Below the pieces are notes generated by a model. The model was not told the origin of the DNA, made no database searches, and saw nothing but the letters and a program-made list of their open reading frames with translations. Shown here piece after piece: positions 1 through 7,768 of a stretch of 64,000 nt of DNA. The stretch is from Sphingomonas ginsenosidimutans. Lineage in GTDB: Bacteria > Pseudomonadota > Alphaproteobacteria > Sphingomonadales > Sphingomonadaceae. Within the stretch, counting starts at the first letter, position 1, and every line of letters starts with the position of its first letter. Location of the stretch: NCBI RefSeq assembly GCF_002374835.1, contig NZ_NWVD01000003.1, positions 186,001 through 250,000 on the forward strand. The letters are read 5' to 3'. The position numbers and the translations under genes are program-made.

Positions 1-468
1 GCCGGTGGCGAGAACGACGGCGGGTGCCGTGATCGTGCTGTTGTCGGCGAGGCGGACGCCGGTCAGGCGATCGTGGTCAAGCGTCAGCGCCGCCGCCTCG
101 CCCTCGACGATTGTAAGGTTGGGGGTGGCGGTGAGCAGGTCGTGGATGGCCGCGCGATAGCGGCGGCGGTCGGCCTGGATGCGCGGCCCCTGGACGGCTA
201 GCCCCTTCGACCGGTTGAGCATGCGATAATGGATCGCCCCGGCATCGGCGGCGCGTGCCATCAGTCCGTCGAGCGCGTCGACCTCGCGAACGAGATGGCC
301 TTTGCCCAGTCCGCCGATCGAGGGATTGCACGACATGGTGCCGATCTGCGCGCCGGACTGCGAGAGCAGCGCCACGCGCGCGCCGCGGCGGGCGGCAGCG
401 GCAGCCGCCTCCGTGCCGGCGTGCCCGCCGCCAACGACGATCACATCAAACTGTTTCACGTGGAACAT
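1..468 (-). CDS. mnmG: tRNA uridine-5-carboxymethylaminomethyl synthase MnmG (GidA), N-terminal part
   Basis: This is the FAD-binding subunit of the MnmE/MnmG complex, which adds the carboxymethylaminomethyl group to wobble uridine 34 of certain tRNAs. The protein begins [18 protein letters not shown]; the GGGHAG stretch followed by TEA is the Rossmann FAD motif, and the family signature [13 protein letters not shown] follows at about residues 47-59. Only about 156 residues are inside the window; the rest runs off the left edge. It sits directly behind mnmE on the same strand with no gap, the usual order. The start codon lies inside a parS-like palindrome, which explains the unusual MFHVKQ N-terminus. 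Confidence 0.95.
   Translation of the reverse strand, partial: MFHVKQFDVIVVGGGHAGTEAAAAAARRGARVALLSQSGAQIGTMSCNPSIGGLGKGHLVREVDALDGLMARAADAGAIHYRMLNRSKGLAVQGPRIQADRRRYRAAIHDLLTATPNLTIVEGEAAALTLDHDRLTGVRLADNSTITAPAVVLATG
452..467. promoter_or_regulatory. parS-like ParB-binding site
   Basis: The 16 bases TGTTTCACGTGGAACA match the bacterial parS consensus (TGTTTCACGTGAAACA) at 15 of 16 positions; the other strand reads TGTTCCACGTGAAACA, a variant commonly listed as functional. It covers codons 1-6 of mnmG. The gene order mnmE-mnmG usually continues to rsmG, parA and parB, so a centromere site here fits. ParB binding itself is inferred. Confidence 0.8.
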
Positions 469-1746
469 CTATTTCCCGAGGCAGAAGCGGCCGAACAGCG
501 CGTCCAGCATCGCCTCCGTAGCGTCCCGACCAAGTAGCCCAGCGAGCGGGCGGGTGGCAACGCGCAACTGCTCGGCGACGATCAACAGGTCACTGGTCCT
601 CGCGGCAAGATCAAGCGCGGCGGCGGCATCGGCAAGCGCGTCACGCTGGCTCTGGCGAAGCGCCATATCGCCGTCGATCGCCAGCATCATGCGTGCGCGA
701 TCGGCAAGCAATGCCCATAGCGCCGCCACCGTATCGGGCAGGCGCGCCGATACGGCAAGGTCGGCGTCGTTAGAGCCCGTGTCGGGGAGGTCCGCTTTCC
801 CGGCGAGGATGACCGCGCCTCGCGGAGCCACGGCGGGGGCACCCATCCACAGCAGCATATCGGCGCTGGCGATCGCGGCGGCGGCGCGGTCGATGCCGAT
901 GCGCTCGACCTCATCATCGGTCGCCTCGGCCAATCCGGCGGTGTCGGTGAGGCGGTAGGGAATGCCGTCGCGCATCACCGCGGCTTCCAAAATATCCCGC
1001 GTGGTGCCGGCGATCGGGGTGACGATCGCGGCGTCGCGATCGACGAGCGCGTTGAACAGTGACGACTTGCCGGCATTGGGCGGGCCGGCGATGACGACCC
1101 GGATACCGTCGCGCAGCCGCTCGACGCTGGGCGCGGCGAGCGTGGCGTGCCACTCGGCGAGCAGCGCGGAGATCGCGGGGGCGGGATCATAACCGCCGGC
1201 ATCCTCGACATCGGCTTCGTCGGCGAAGTCGAGTTGAGCCTCGACCCGCGCGGCGATAGCAGACAGTCGGTCGAGCCAGCCGGCCACGGCGCGGCCGACC
1301 GCGCCCTCCGCGGCGGCAAGGGCGGTGCGGCGCTGCGTCTCGGTCTCCGCCTCCAGCAGATCGGCCAGCCCCTGCGCCTGCGCCAGGTCGATGCGGCCGT
1401 TCTCCAGTGCGCGGCGCGTGAATTCACCGGGGCGGGCCGGGCGCAGCCCCGGGAGCGCCGCCAGCGCATGCTCGACTGCGGCGACCACCGCGCGTCCGCC
1501 GTGGCAATGCAGTTCGACCAGATCCTCGCCGGTCGCCGTGGCGGGGCCGGGAAAGTAGAGGACCAGCGCGCGATCGAGCGGGGCGCCGGCCGCATCGCGC
1601 ACGGTGCGCAGCGAGGCGCGGCGGGGCGGGGGGCAGCGCCCGGCGAGCGCCTCCGCCGCGGTACGGGCCGCCGGGCCGCTGATGCGCAGCACCGCGATCG
1701 CGGCGGGCGGGCGGCCGCTCGACAGCGCGAAGATCGTGTCGCTCAC
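469..1746 (-). CDS. mnmE: tRNA modification GTPase MnmE
   Basis: MnmE is the GTPase partner of MnmG in modifying uridine 34 of tRNA; it acts in the cytoplasm as a dimer. The 425-residue protein has the N-terminal tetrahydrofolate-binding domain, a helical domain, and an inserted G domain with Walker A GPPNAGKSS near residues 217-225, TPIAGTTRD (G2) and DTAG (G3). It ends in CLGK, the family CxGK motif whose Cys is required for modification. The start is GTG, forming a GTGA overlap with the stop of the upstream DUF6489 gene; no in-frame ATG lies nearby and the N-terminus SDTIFALSSG aligns with the family. The stop codon abuts the mnmG start. Confidence 0.95.
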   Translation of the reverse strand: MSDTIFALSSGRPPAAIAVLRISGPAARTAAEALAGRCPPPRRASLRTVRDAAGAPLDRALVLYFPGPATATGEDLVELHCHGGRAVVAAVEHALAALPGLRPARPGEFTRRALENGRIDLAQAQGLADLLEAETETQRRTALAAAEGAVGRAVAGWLDRLSAIAARVEAQLDFADEADVEDAGGYDPAPAISALLAEWHATLAAPSVERLRDGIRVVIAGPPNAGKSSLFNALVDRDAAIVTPIAGTTRDILEAAVMRDGIPYRLTDTAGLAEATDDEVERIGIDRAAAAIASADMLLWMGAPAVAPRGAVILAGKADLPDTGSNDADLAVSARLPDTVAALWALLADRARMMLAIDGDMALRQSQRDALADAAAALDLAARTSDLLIVAEQLRVATRPLAGLLGRDATEAMLDALFGRFCLGK

Positions 1747-1988
1747 CCCGCGGGCTTGCCGGTGCTCGCGGCGAACAGCGACCGCCACATATCCATCCCG
1801 GCGTCGTTCATCGGCGCCCAGCTCTTGAGCATCGCGCCGACGATCTCGGGGCCGATCGTGCCGTTCTCGACGGCGTCCTGCATCTTCGCCAGATAGCGGT
1901 CGTGCAGCGGCGTCAGATCCGGCAGGCCCATCATGCGCCGCGCCTCCTCTGGGGTACAATCGACCTCGATGGTCACCTTCATGCGCAT
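1743..1988 (-). CDS. DUF6489 family small protein
   Basis: An 81-residue soluble, acidic protein of unknown function. I recognise it as the DUF6489 type found next to mnmE in sphingomonads, from its start MKVTIEVDCTPEEARRMMGL and its repeated short helices. It overlaps the GTG start of mnmE by four bases, so the two are translationally coupled and a link to tRNA modification or its regulation is possible. A second in-frame ATG six bases downstream (1982) has better spacing from the AAGGGA element and may be the true start. There is no signal peptide or membrane segment. Confidence 0.8.
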   Translation of the reverse strand: MRMKVTIEVDCTPEEARRMMGLPDLTPLHDRYLAKMQDAVENGTIGPEIVGAMLKSWAPMNDAGMDMWRSLFAASTGKPAG

Positions 1989-2022
1989 TGATCCCTTGAG
2001 CGCGCCCGTCGCGCGCCATACC

Positions 2023-2038
2023 CATAGGTCGATCTATG
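2023..2038. promoter_or_regulatory. near-palindrome in divergent intergenic region
   Basis: CATAGGTCGATCTATG is a 16-bp inverted repeat with one mismatched pair. It lies between the divergent DUF6489/mnmE and dienelactone hydrolase genes, where an operator could act on both. No regulator is identified; symmetry is the only evidence. Confidence 0.3.
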
Positions 2039-2123
2039 CCCGCGAACCGCCATCCACCGCAACGCCATGCGGCCGGATGCGCTGCGGGACGTTGACGCCG
2101 GAATGCCAAGGGAGACGACGAAT

Positions 2124-2813
2124 ATGACGGACGTGACCATCGCCACGCTCGACGGACAGCAGATGCCCGCCTATCGCGCCGACCCCGCGGGGGCGCCCAG
2201 GGGAGCGATCGTGGTCATCCAGGAAATCTTCGGCGTGAACGCCGGCATCCGCCGCAAGTGCGACACGCTGGCGGCCGCGGGCTATCTGGCGATCGCGCCC
2301 GACCTGTTCTGGCGGATGGAGCCGGGGATCGAACTGGACCCGGATGTCGATGCCGAAATGCAGCGCGCGCTATCGGTCATGGGCGACTTCGACCAGGACG
2401 CCGGCATCCGCGATGTCGAAGCGACGATCCGCTATGCCCGCGCGGAAAGCGGCGCGAAGGTCGGCGCGGTCGGTTACTGCCTGGGCGGGCGGCTGGCCTA
2501 TATGACCGCGGCGCGCACCGACGTGGATGCCTCGGTCGGCTATTATGCGGTGGGCGTCGACGCGTTGCTGGGGGAAAAGCACGCGATTGCCAACCCGCTG
2601 ATGCTGCATATTGCGGGCGACGACGGCTTCGTCGATGCGGCGACCCAGGCGGCGATGCACGCGGGGCTGGACGATCACCCCAAGGTGACGCTGCACGATT
2701 ATCCGGGCGAGGATCACGGCTTCGCTACCGAATTCGGCAAGCGCCGGTCGGACGCAGCGGCGACGCTGGCGGACGAGCGGACCGCCGCCTTCTTCGCCGA
2801 ACATATCGGCTGA
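2124..2813 (+). CDS. dienelactone hydrolase family protein
   Basis: A 229-residue cytoplasmic alpha/beta hydrolase of the dienelactone hydrolase family, whose members open enol-lactones in chlorocatechol breakdown but often act on other esters. The Cys-Asp-His triad is visible: nucleophile Cys in GYCLGG, Asp in the GDDGFVD segment, and His in GEDHGF near the C-terminus. QEIFGVN near the N-terminus is also typical. The ATG chosen follows GGGAGA at good spacing; an in-frame ATG 57 bases upstream would add a segment not seen in the family. No pathway partners are adjacent, so the substrate is unknown. Confidence 0.9.
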   Translation: MTDVTIATLDGQQMPAYRADPAGAPRGAIVVIQEIFGVNAGIRRKCDTLAAAGYLAIAPDLFWRMEPGIELDPDVDAEMQRALSVMGDFDQDAGIRDVEATIRYARAESGAKVGAVGYCLGGRLAYMTAARTDVDASVGYYAVGVDALLGEKHAIANPLMLHIAGDDGFVDAATQAAMHAGLDDHPKVTLHDYPGEDHGFATEFGKRRSDAAATLADERTAAFFAEHIG

Positions 2814-2827
2814 CCGCCCACGATCCA

Positions 2828-2855
2828 CCGCCGCCCGCGATCAGGCGGGCGGCGG
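2828..2855. terminator. GC-rich hairpin between convergent genes
   Basis: An 11-bp perfect stem (CCGCCGCCCGC with its complement) closes a 6-base loop, GATCAG. It lies just past the hydrolase stop and just before the stop of the convergent 43-residue gene, so it could serve both strands. There is no U-tract, so Rho-independent termination is uncertain. Confidence 0.5.
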
Positions 2856-2860
2856 CGCGA

Positions 2861-2992
2861 TCAACCGATCACCAGCTCGCCCAGTCGGATCAACGCCGTC
2901 GCGAGCAGCTGCGCGAACAGTACCGCGACCGCGAACAACAGCACCATGCCAACCGCCTCGGCACTGTAGTGGGGAATGTCTCTGATCGTCAT
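2861..2992 (-). CDS. 43-residue single-pass membrane microprotein
   Basis: A small open frame encoding MTIRDIPHYSAEAVGMVLLF and 23 more residues, with one hydrophobic helix over about residues 13-36 and no Cys. I do not recognise the family. Support for a real gene is the upstream GGAGAGG ribosome-binding site about 7 bases before the ATG, a near-consensus promoter 63 bases further upstream, and a terminator-like hairpin directly after the stop. It is monocistronic, lying between dienelactone hydrolase and ftsK. Function unknown; a small inner-membrane regulator or stress peptide is possible. Confidence 0.6.
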   Translation of the reverse strand: MTIRDIPHYSAEAVGMVLLFAVAVLFAQLLATALIRLGELVIG

Positions 2993-3030
2993 GACCCATC
3001 CTCTCCAAAGGAGCCGGGCCTTCCGCTCAT

Positions 3031-3045
3031 CCGGGAAAGTCCCGG
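3031..3045 (-). other. small hairpin in 5' leader of the 43-residue gene
   Basis: CCGGGA-AAG-TCCCGG forms a perfect 6-bp stem with a 3-base loop. It would fall at the very start of the transcript from the promoter at 3055-3082 and could stabilise it. Confidence 0.35.
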
Positions 3046-3054
3046 CCTGTCGCT

Positions 3055-3082
3055 AATATAGCAGGTTTCGACGATTCTTCAA
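3055..3082 (-). promoter_or_regulatory. sigma70-type promoter of the 43-residue membrane protein
   Basis: On the minus strand, TTGAAG (-35) and TATATT (-10) are separated by 16 bases. This is one of the best matches to consensus in the window and is unusual in so GC-rich a genome. It points at the 43-residue frame, leaving a leader of about 55 bases. Confidence 0.6.
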
Positions 3083-3099
3083 CGCGCCGGCCCGTCCCA

Positions 3100-5412
3100 T
3101 CACACCGGGTTCCCGTCGGTATCGCGCAGCACTTCGCGGCGGCCGACATGGTCGGGGCGGCTGACGACGCCTTCCTTCTCCATCCGCTCGATCAGGCGTG
3201 CGGCGGAATTGTAGCCGACGCGCAGCTGGCGTTGCAGCCATGAGGTCGAGGCTTTCTGACTGCCGCAGACAAGCGCGACCGCGGCGCGATATTGTTGATC
3301 TTCCTCGGAATCCTCGCCGGTGGGGGCGCCATCCAGCGCGAAGCTCTGTTCCGGCTCCTCGGTGACCGATTCGATATAGTCGGGCTGGCCCTGCGCGCGC
3401 CAGTGATCGGTCACCGCGCGTACCTCGTCATCCGACACGAACGGGCCGTGGACGCGCACGATGCCCTTGCCGCCGGGCATGTAGAGCATGTCGCCGCGAC
3501 CCAGCAGCTGTTCGGCGCCCTGTTCGCCCAGGATAGTGCGCGAATCGATCTTCGACGTGACGTGGAAGCTGATGCGCGTCGGCAGGTTCGCCTTGATGAC
3601 GCCGGTGATGACGTCGACCGACGGCCGCTGCGTCGCCATGATGAGGTGGATGCCCGCGGCGCGCGCTTTCTGCGCGAGGCGCTGGATCAGGAATTCCACT
3701 TCCTTGCCGGCGGTCATCATCAGGTCCGCCAGTTCGTCGACGATGACGACGATCTGCGGCAGCACGTCGTAATCGAGCTGCTCCTCTTCATAGATCGGCT
3801 GGCCGTTCTCGCCATAGCCGGTCTGGACGCGGCGGCCGAGCGGGGCGCCCTTGGCGCGCGCGGCGCGGACCTTGTCGTTGAAGCTGGCGAGGCTGCGCAC
3901 GCCGACCGACGACATCTGGCGATAGCGGTCCTCCATCGTCTCGACCGCCCATTTGAGCGCGCGCACCGCCTTGGCCGGATCGGTGACGACGGGGGAGAGG
4001 AGGTGCGGGATATCGTCGTACATGCTCAGTTCGAGCATCTTGGGGTCGATCATGATCATCCGGCACTGGTCCGGGGTCAGCCGGTACAGCAACGACAGGA
4101 TCATGCAGTTGAGGCCCACCGATTTGCCCGACCCGGTGGTGCCCGCAACCAGCAGGTGCGGCATCGGCGCCAGATCGGCGATCACCGGATCGCCGGCGAT
4201 ATTCTTGCCCAGGATCACCGGCAGCTGCGCGGCCTGATCCTCGAACGCCTGGCTGGCGACCAGTTCGTGGAGCGCGACCATCTCGCGCTTGGCATTGGGC
4301 AGTTCGATGCCGATCACCGTGCGACCCGGAATCGTCGCGACGCGCGCGGAGATCGCCGACATGTTGCGCGCGATATCATCGGCGAGGCTGATGACGCGCG
4401 TGGCCTTGATCCCCGGCGCCGGCTCCAGTTCGTACATCGTCACGACCGGGCCGGGGCGCACCTCGGTGATCGTGCCCTTGACGTTGAAATCGTCGAGCAC
4501 GGTTTCGAGCAGGCGGGCGTTGCGTTCCAGCGCCGCCTTGTCGATCGGCGCGCCCTGCGGCGCGGGGGCGGGGGTCAACAGGTCGATCGACGGCAGCGCG
4601 AAACTGTCGCGCAGGTCGAGCCGCTGCTGTTGCGCCTGCGGCCGCGCGCGCGCGGCGGAGGGGGCGAGGTTGCGATCGGCGATCGTCGGGGCGGGGCGAT
4701 CGTCGGGCTGCGCCACCGCGCGGGGGGCCGGGGTGCGCACGAACGGCGCGCTATCCGCCTCGTCATCGTCGTCGAGATCGTAGATGTCGTCGTCGCCGTC
4801 GATCGCGGCGCGCCGGCCGCGCACGCGCGGGGTGAAGCGCGCGAAGTCGATCTCCAGGCTGCGGCCCCAGACGGTCGCACCCGCGATCCCCGCGACGATG
4901 CCGAGCGCGACGACGCCCCACCACGTCACCTGCGCATCGCCGATCAGCGCCAGCCCGGCGCGCGCGCCCGCCACGGCGCCCAGCCCGATCGCACCGCCCC
5001 AGCCGAACGGCAGCGCCGGCACCGCGCCGGGCGCGACGCACCCCAGTGCGACCGCCATCAACGAGACGCCCAGCAGCGCGAAACGCAGCATCCGCGGCCA
5101 TTCCCCGGCGGGCTGCTCGCGCCACAGTCGCACCGCGACGATCGGCGGGATCGGCAGCAGCAGCGCGATCGCCGGGCCGAGCAGCGTCAGCGCCAGATCC
5201 GCGAACCACGCGCCGGGCGCCCCCAGCAAGTTGCCGGCCACCCCGCCCGCCGCGGTATTGAACGCCGCATCGCCCGGCCGATAGCTGGCGAGCGCGAGCG
5301 CCATCGCGACGGTGCCCGCGAACAGCAGGATCGCCAGCAGCAACGCCCCGCTGCGCAGCGCGCCTGCCTTGACCGTTTCACGCCACAGCGGCGCCCCAGC
5401 CCGGCTCGCCAT
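3100..5412 (-). CDS. ftsK: DNA translocase FtsK
   Basis: FtsK pumps chromosomal DNA through the division septum and activates XerCD resolution at dif. The 770-residue protein has four to five N-terminal membrane helices (about residues 10-170), an acidic linker (around IYDLDDDDEAD), the alpha/beta motor with Walker A AGTTGSGKS near residue 425 and Walker B VVIVDELAD, and a C-terminal winged-helix gamma domain (residues 700-765) that reads polar KOPS sequences. All motor motifs are intact. Start at 5412 is preferred over the in-frame ATG at 5451, because a -10 element overlaps that upstream codon. It is transcribed alone. Confidence 0.95.
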   Translation of the reverse strand: MASRAGAPLWRETVKAGALRSGALLLAILLFAGTVAMALALASYRPGDAAFNTAAGGVAGNLLGAPGAWFADLALTLLGPAIALLLPIPPIVAVRLWREQPAGEWPRMLRFALLGVSLMAVALGCVAPGAVPALPFGWGGAIGLGAVAGARAGLALIGDAQVTWWGVVALGIVAGIAGATVWGRSLEIDFARFTPRVRGRRAAIDGDDDIYDLDDDDEADSAPFVRTPAPRAVAQPDDRPAPTIADRNLAPSAARARPQAQQQRLDLRDSFALPSIDLLTPAPAPQGAPIDKAALERNARLLETVLDDFNVKGTITEVRPGPVVTMYELEPAPGIKATRVISLADDIARNMSAISARVATIPGRTVIGIELPNAKREMVALHELVASQAFEDQAAQLPVILGKNIAGDPVIADLAPMPHLLVAGTTGSGKSVGLNCMILSLLYRLTPDQCRMIMIDPKMLELSMYDDIPHLLSPVVTDPAKAVRALKWAVETMEDRYRQMSSVGVRSLASFNDKVRAARAKGAPLGRRVQTGYGENGQPIYEEEQLDYDVLPQIVVIVDELADLMMTAGKEVEFLIQRLAQKARAAGIHLIMATQRPSVDVITGVIKANLPTRISFHVTSKIDSRTILGEQGAEQLLGRGDMLYMPGGKGIVRVHGPFVSDDEVRAVTDHWRAQGQPDYIESVTEEPEQSFALDGAPTGEDSEEDQQYRAAVALVCGSQKASTSWLQRQLRVGYNSAARLIERMEKEGVVSRPDHVGRREVLRDTDGNPV

Positions 5413-5449
5413 CCACCCAACCCCGCAACGATGTGAGAAAACAGCCGCC

Positions 5450-5478
5450 ATTGTCCGCGCGCGCGAGTCCGACGTCAA
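5450..5478 (-). promoter_or_regulatory. putative ftsK promoter
   Basis: On the minus strand TTGACG (-35), 17 bases, GACAAT (-10). Transcription would start near 5443, about 30 bases upstream of the ATG at 5412 and downstream of the alternative ATG at 5451, which decides the start. Elsewhere between 5413 and 5655 I see nothing that looks like a gene. Confidence 0.5.
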
Positions 5479-5655
5479 GATGGCGCGGGTGGGGGGAGGG
5501 ATCGCGAGCGCGAGGCGGGGACACCGCTTCAGGTGGCCGTGACCTGCGACTTCCGCGTGGGGACGTTGGGCGCCATTCCCGTAAACGAGGGTAAAACGGC
5601 CCGCGCGGCGGCTTCCGGGCCTTCGCACCTGGAGGCCGCCGATCACGGGAACCGG

Positions 5656-6408
5656 CTAGAGCTTCACGGCAGCGTTGCCGCCATCTGCCCAGAGCGCCGA
5701 TCCCGTGACGAAACTCGACATATCACTGGCGAGGAACAGCGCTGCCTGCGCGATCTCCTCGGGGCGGGCGATCCGCTTCATCGCGTGGAGACCGGCAGCC
5801 CATTCGCGCTGGGCGGCGTCGCCGGCCATGTCGGTCGCGGTGCCGCCAGGTAGGAGAGCGTTGGCGCGGATGCCGGCCGCGGCGTAATCGGCCGTGATGC
5901 CGCGGACCAAGCCCATGAGGCCCGCCTTGGCTGCGCCATACGGCCCCATGCCCGGCAACCCCACGCTATTGCCGACGAAGCTGCTCGTAAAGACCAGCGT
6001 GCCGCCCCCTTGCTCGATCATGGCAGGAATTTGCGCGCGGGTACCCAGGAAGGCCGCGGTCAAATTCGACGCCAGCACCTCCGCCCATTGGCGAGGCTCG
6101 ATCTCCGCGAGCGGCCCCATGGTGCCGACCGAGCCGGCATTGTTGAACGCGACGTCCACGCCACCAAATGTCGCGCGTGCGGCGGCAACCGCCTTATCGT
6201 GCGTACCCGCTTCGGTGACGTCTCCAACGACGGCGAGCGCGCGACCGCCTTGCGCCTCGATTTCATCGACCGCCGATGCCAGCGCCGCATCGCGCCGGGC
6301 GACGAGCACCACAGACGCGCCGTGCGCGGCAAACAGTTTGGCGGCCGCTTTCCCGATCCCGGAACTGGCACCCGTGATGATCGCGACCTTGCCGTCCAGC
6401 ATTCTCAT
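5656..6408 (-). CDS. SDR family oxidoreductase
   Basis: A 250-residue classical short-chain dehydrogenase/reductase. Visible features are the nucleotide motif TGASSGIG near the N-terminus, NNAG, the catalytic Ser in FTSSFVG, and Tyr/Lys in PYGAAKAG, so the active site is complete. ARRD after the second strand suggests NADP(H), because the Arg can hold the 2'-phosphate. The ATG at 6408 follows AAGGGAG at 8 bases; 6402 is an alternative. It stands alone between ftsK and cysH, so the substrate cannot be predicted. The 170 bases before it, up to cysH, hold no recognisable element. Confidence 0.9.
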   Translation of the reverse strand: MRMLDGKVAIITGASSGIGKAAAKLFAAHGASVVLVARRDAALASAVDEIEAQGGRALAVVGDVTEAGTHDKAVAAARATFGGVDVAFNNAGSVGTMGPLAEIEPRQWAEVLASNLTAAFLGTRAQIPAMIEQGGGTLVFTSSFVGNSVGLPGMGPYGAAKAGLMGLVRGITADYAAAGIRANALLPGGTATDMAGDAAQREWAAGLHAMKRIARPEEIAQAALFLASDMSSFVTGSALWADGGNAAVKL

Positions 6409-6579
6409 TCGATGGCTCCCTTGATGGAGCCGATCAGCTAGCGAGCCTTTCCGCTGCACGCGTCTCGTTTCTTGTCATCAAATTGACGAAGCGGCTCTGC
6501 GCGGGACGAGCTTTCCCGAAGCGGTCGACGGGTCACCGAATATCGGGAAAGCCGGGACGTCGCGGCGGCGTCGGGCGGA

Positions 6580-7338
6580 TCAGAACGCGGGTTCTTCGCC
6601 CGGCTTTTCCGGCACGTGGATGCCGCATTCCACCTTGTCCCAGCCGCGCCAGCGGCCGGCGCGCGGATCTTCGCCGGGGCGGACCTTCGACGTGCAGGGG
6701 GCGCAGCCGATCGAGAGATAGCCCTGCGCCTCCAGCGGATGGCGGGGCAGGTCGTGGGCGTCGAAATAGGCGTCGAGCCGCGCCTTGTCCCAATCGGCGA
6801 GCGGGTTGATCTTCAACCGGCCCTCATCCGCCTCGAACCGCGGCAGCGCGCGGCGCGAGCTGGCCTGGAAGCCCTTGCGCCCGGAAATCCAGGCGTCGAA
6901 GGGCATCAGCGCGCGGCGCAGCGGCTCAACCTTGCGCAGGTCGCAACAACCGTCGGGGTCGTAGGACCAGCGCAGCCCCTTGTTGTCCTTCAGCCGCAGC
7001 AGCCGCGGGTCGGGGCGGAAGACGCGCAGGTCGGTGAAGCCCAGCCGCTCGGCCAGTTCGTCGCGATAGGCCAGCGTCTCGCCGAACATCTTCTGCGTGT
7101 TGGTGAAGATGACTGGCACGTCGCGGTCGACAGCGGCAATCATGTGCAGCAGCACCGCCGATTCGGCCCCGAACGAGGAGACCGCGGCGACGCGCCCCTT
7201 CAACTCGCCTGCCAGCAGCGCGGCGAGCAGGTCCGGCGTCGCGACCCCGGCGAAGCGCGCCTCCATCGCGGCGGCATCCTCGGCGGTGAAGACCGGGCGC
7301 ACGTCGATCGTGTCGAGCTGGCGCGCGGGTTCAGCCAT
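6580..7338 (-). CDS. cysH: phosphoadenylyl/adenylyl-sulfate reductase CysH
   Basis: CysH reduces activated sulfate to sulfite in assimilatory sulfur metabolism. The 252-residue protein has the PP-loop-like SSFGAESAVLLH near residue 55, the paired Cys motifs GCCDLRK and GCAPC that bind a 4Fe-4S cluster in APS-type reductases, and the C-terminal catalytic Cys in VECGIH. The cluster Cys pairs suggest it can use APS directly, unlike the enterobacterial PAPS enzyme. It is the last gene of the operon cobA-DUF2849-cysI-DUF934-cysH and overlaps DUF934 by 8 bases. Confidence 0.93.
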   Translation of the reverse strand: MAEPARQLDTIDVRPVFTAEDAAAMEARFAGVATPDLLAALLAGELKGRVAAVSSFGAESAVLLHMIAAVDRDVPVIFTNTQKMFGETLAYRDELAERLGFTDLRVFRPDPRLLRLKDNKGLRWSYDPDGCCDLRKVEPLRRALMPFDAWISGRKGFQASSRRALPRFEADEGRLKINPLADWDKARLDAYFDAHDLPRHPLEAQGYLSIGCAPCTSKVRPGEDPRAGRWRGWDKVECGIHVPEKPGEEPAF

Positions 7339-7768
7339 GACGCAGCTTCCACACCGGGGCCGCGCCGTCCGCGGCCTTCTGATACGGTTGCGGATAGCGG
7401 GCGAGCGAGCGTTGCAGCACCGCGGCGTCGATCGGCGCAGCGGGCGCGAAGCTGTCGAAGCCGCAGCGGCGCATCAGCGGGATCTGATCGACCAGCACGT
7501 CGCCCTCGGCGCGCAACTCGCCGCGATACCCCGCCTCGCGCAGGATGCGCGCGGTGGAATAGCCGCGACCGTCGCGGAAGCTGGGGAACGACACCTCGAT
7601 CAGCGCCAGCCGGTCGAGATGCGGGATCAGCGCGCGCGCCTCATCCCCCGGCTCGACACGCACCGCGGTGGCGTTCGACTGGTCCGCGAGGAAGGAATCG
7701 AGCGTCACCGCCGGCTCCTCATGCGGGGTGTCGTCGCGAAAGCGCAGGAATGCGGCTTCCTCAGCCAT
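7331..7768 (-). CDS. DUF934 protein, sulfite-reductase-associated
   Basis: A 145-residue soluble protein of the DUF934 family (oxidoreductase of unknown mechanism, regularly encoded between cysI and cysH in proteobacteria). Typical segments are SFPSFRDGRGYSTARILRE and the DVLVDQIPLMRRCGFDSF stretch near the middle. It overlaps cysI by 8 bases upstream and cysH by 8 bases downstream, so all three are translationally coupled. It is inferred to assist sulfite reduction, perhaps in electron delivery; nothing in the sequence shows a cofactor site apart from a single conserved-looking Cys in RRCGF. Confidence 0.88.
   Translation of the reverse strand: MAEEAAFLRFRDDTPHEEPAVTLDSFLADQSNATAVRVEPGDEARALIPHLDRLALIEVSFPSFRDGRGYSTARILREAGYRGELRAEGDVLVDQIPLMRRCGFDSFAPAAPIDAAVLQRSLARYPQPYQKAADGAAPVWKLRHG

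Noticed and set aside
3292..5436. 714-codon plus-strand frame
   Set aside because: Antisense to ftsK, whose motor motifs are complete.
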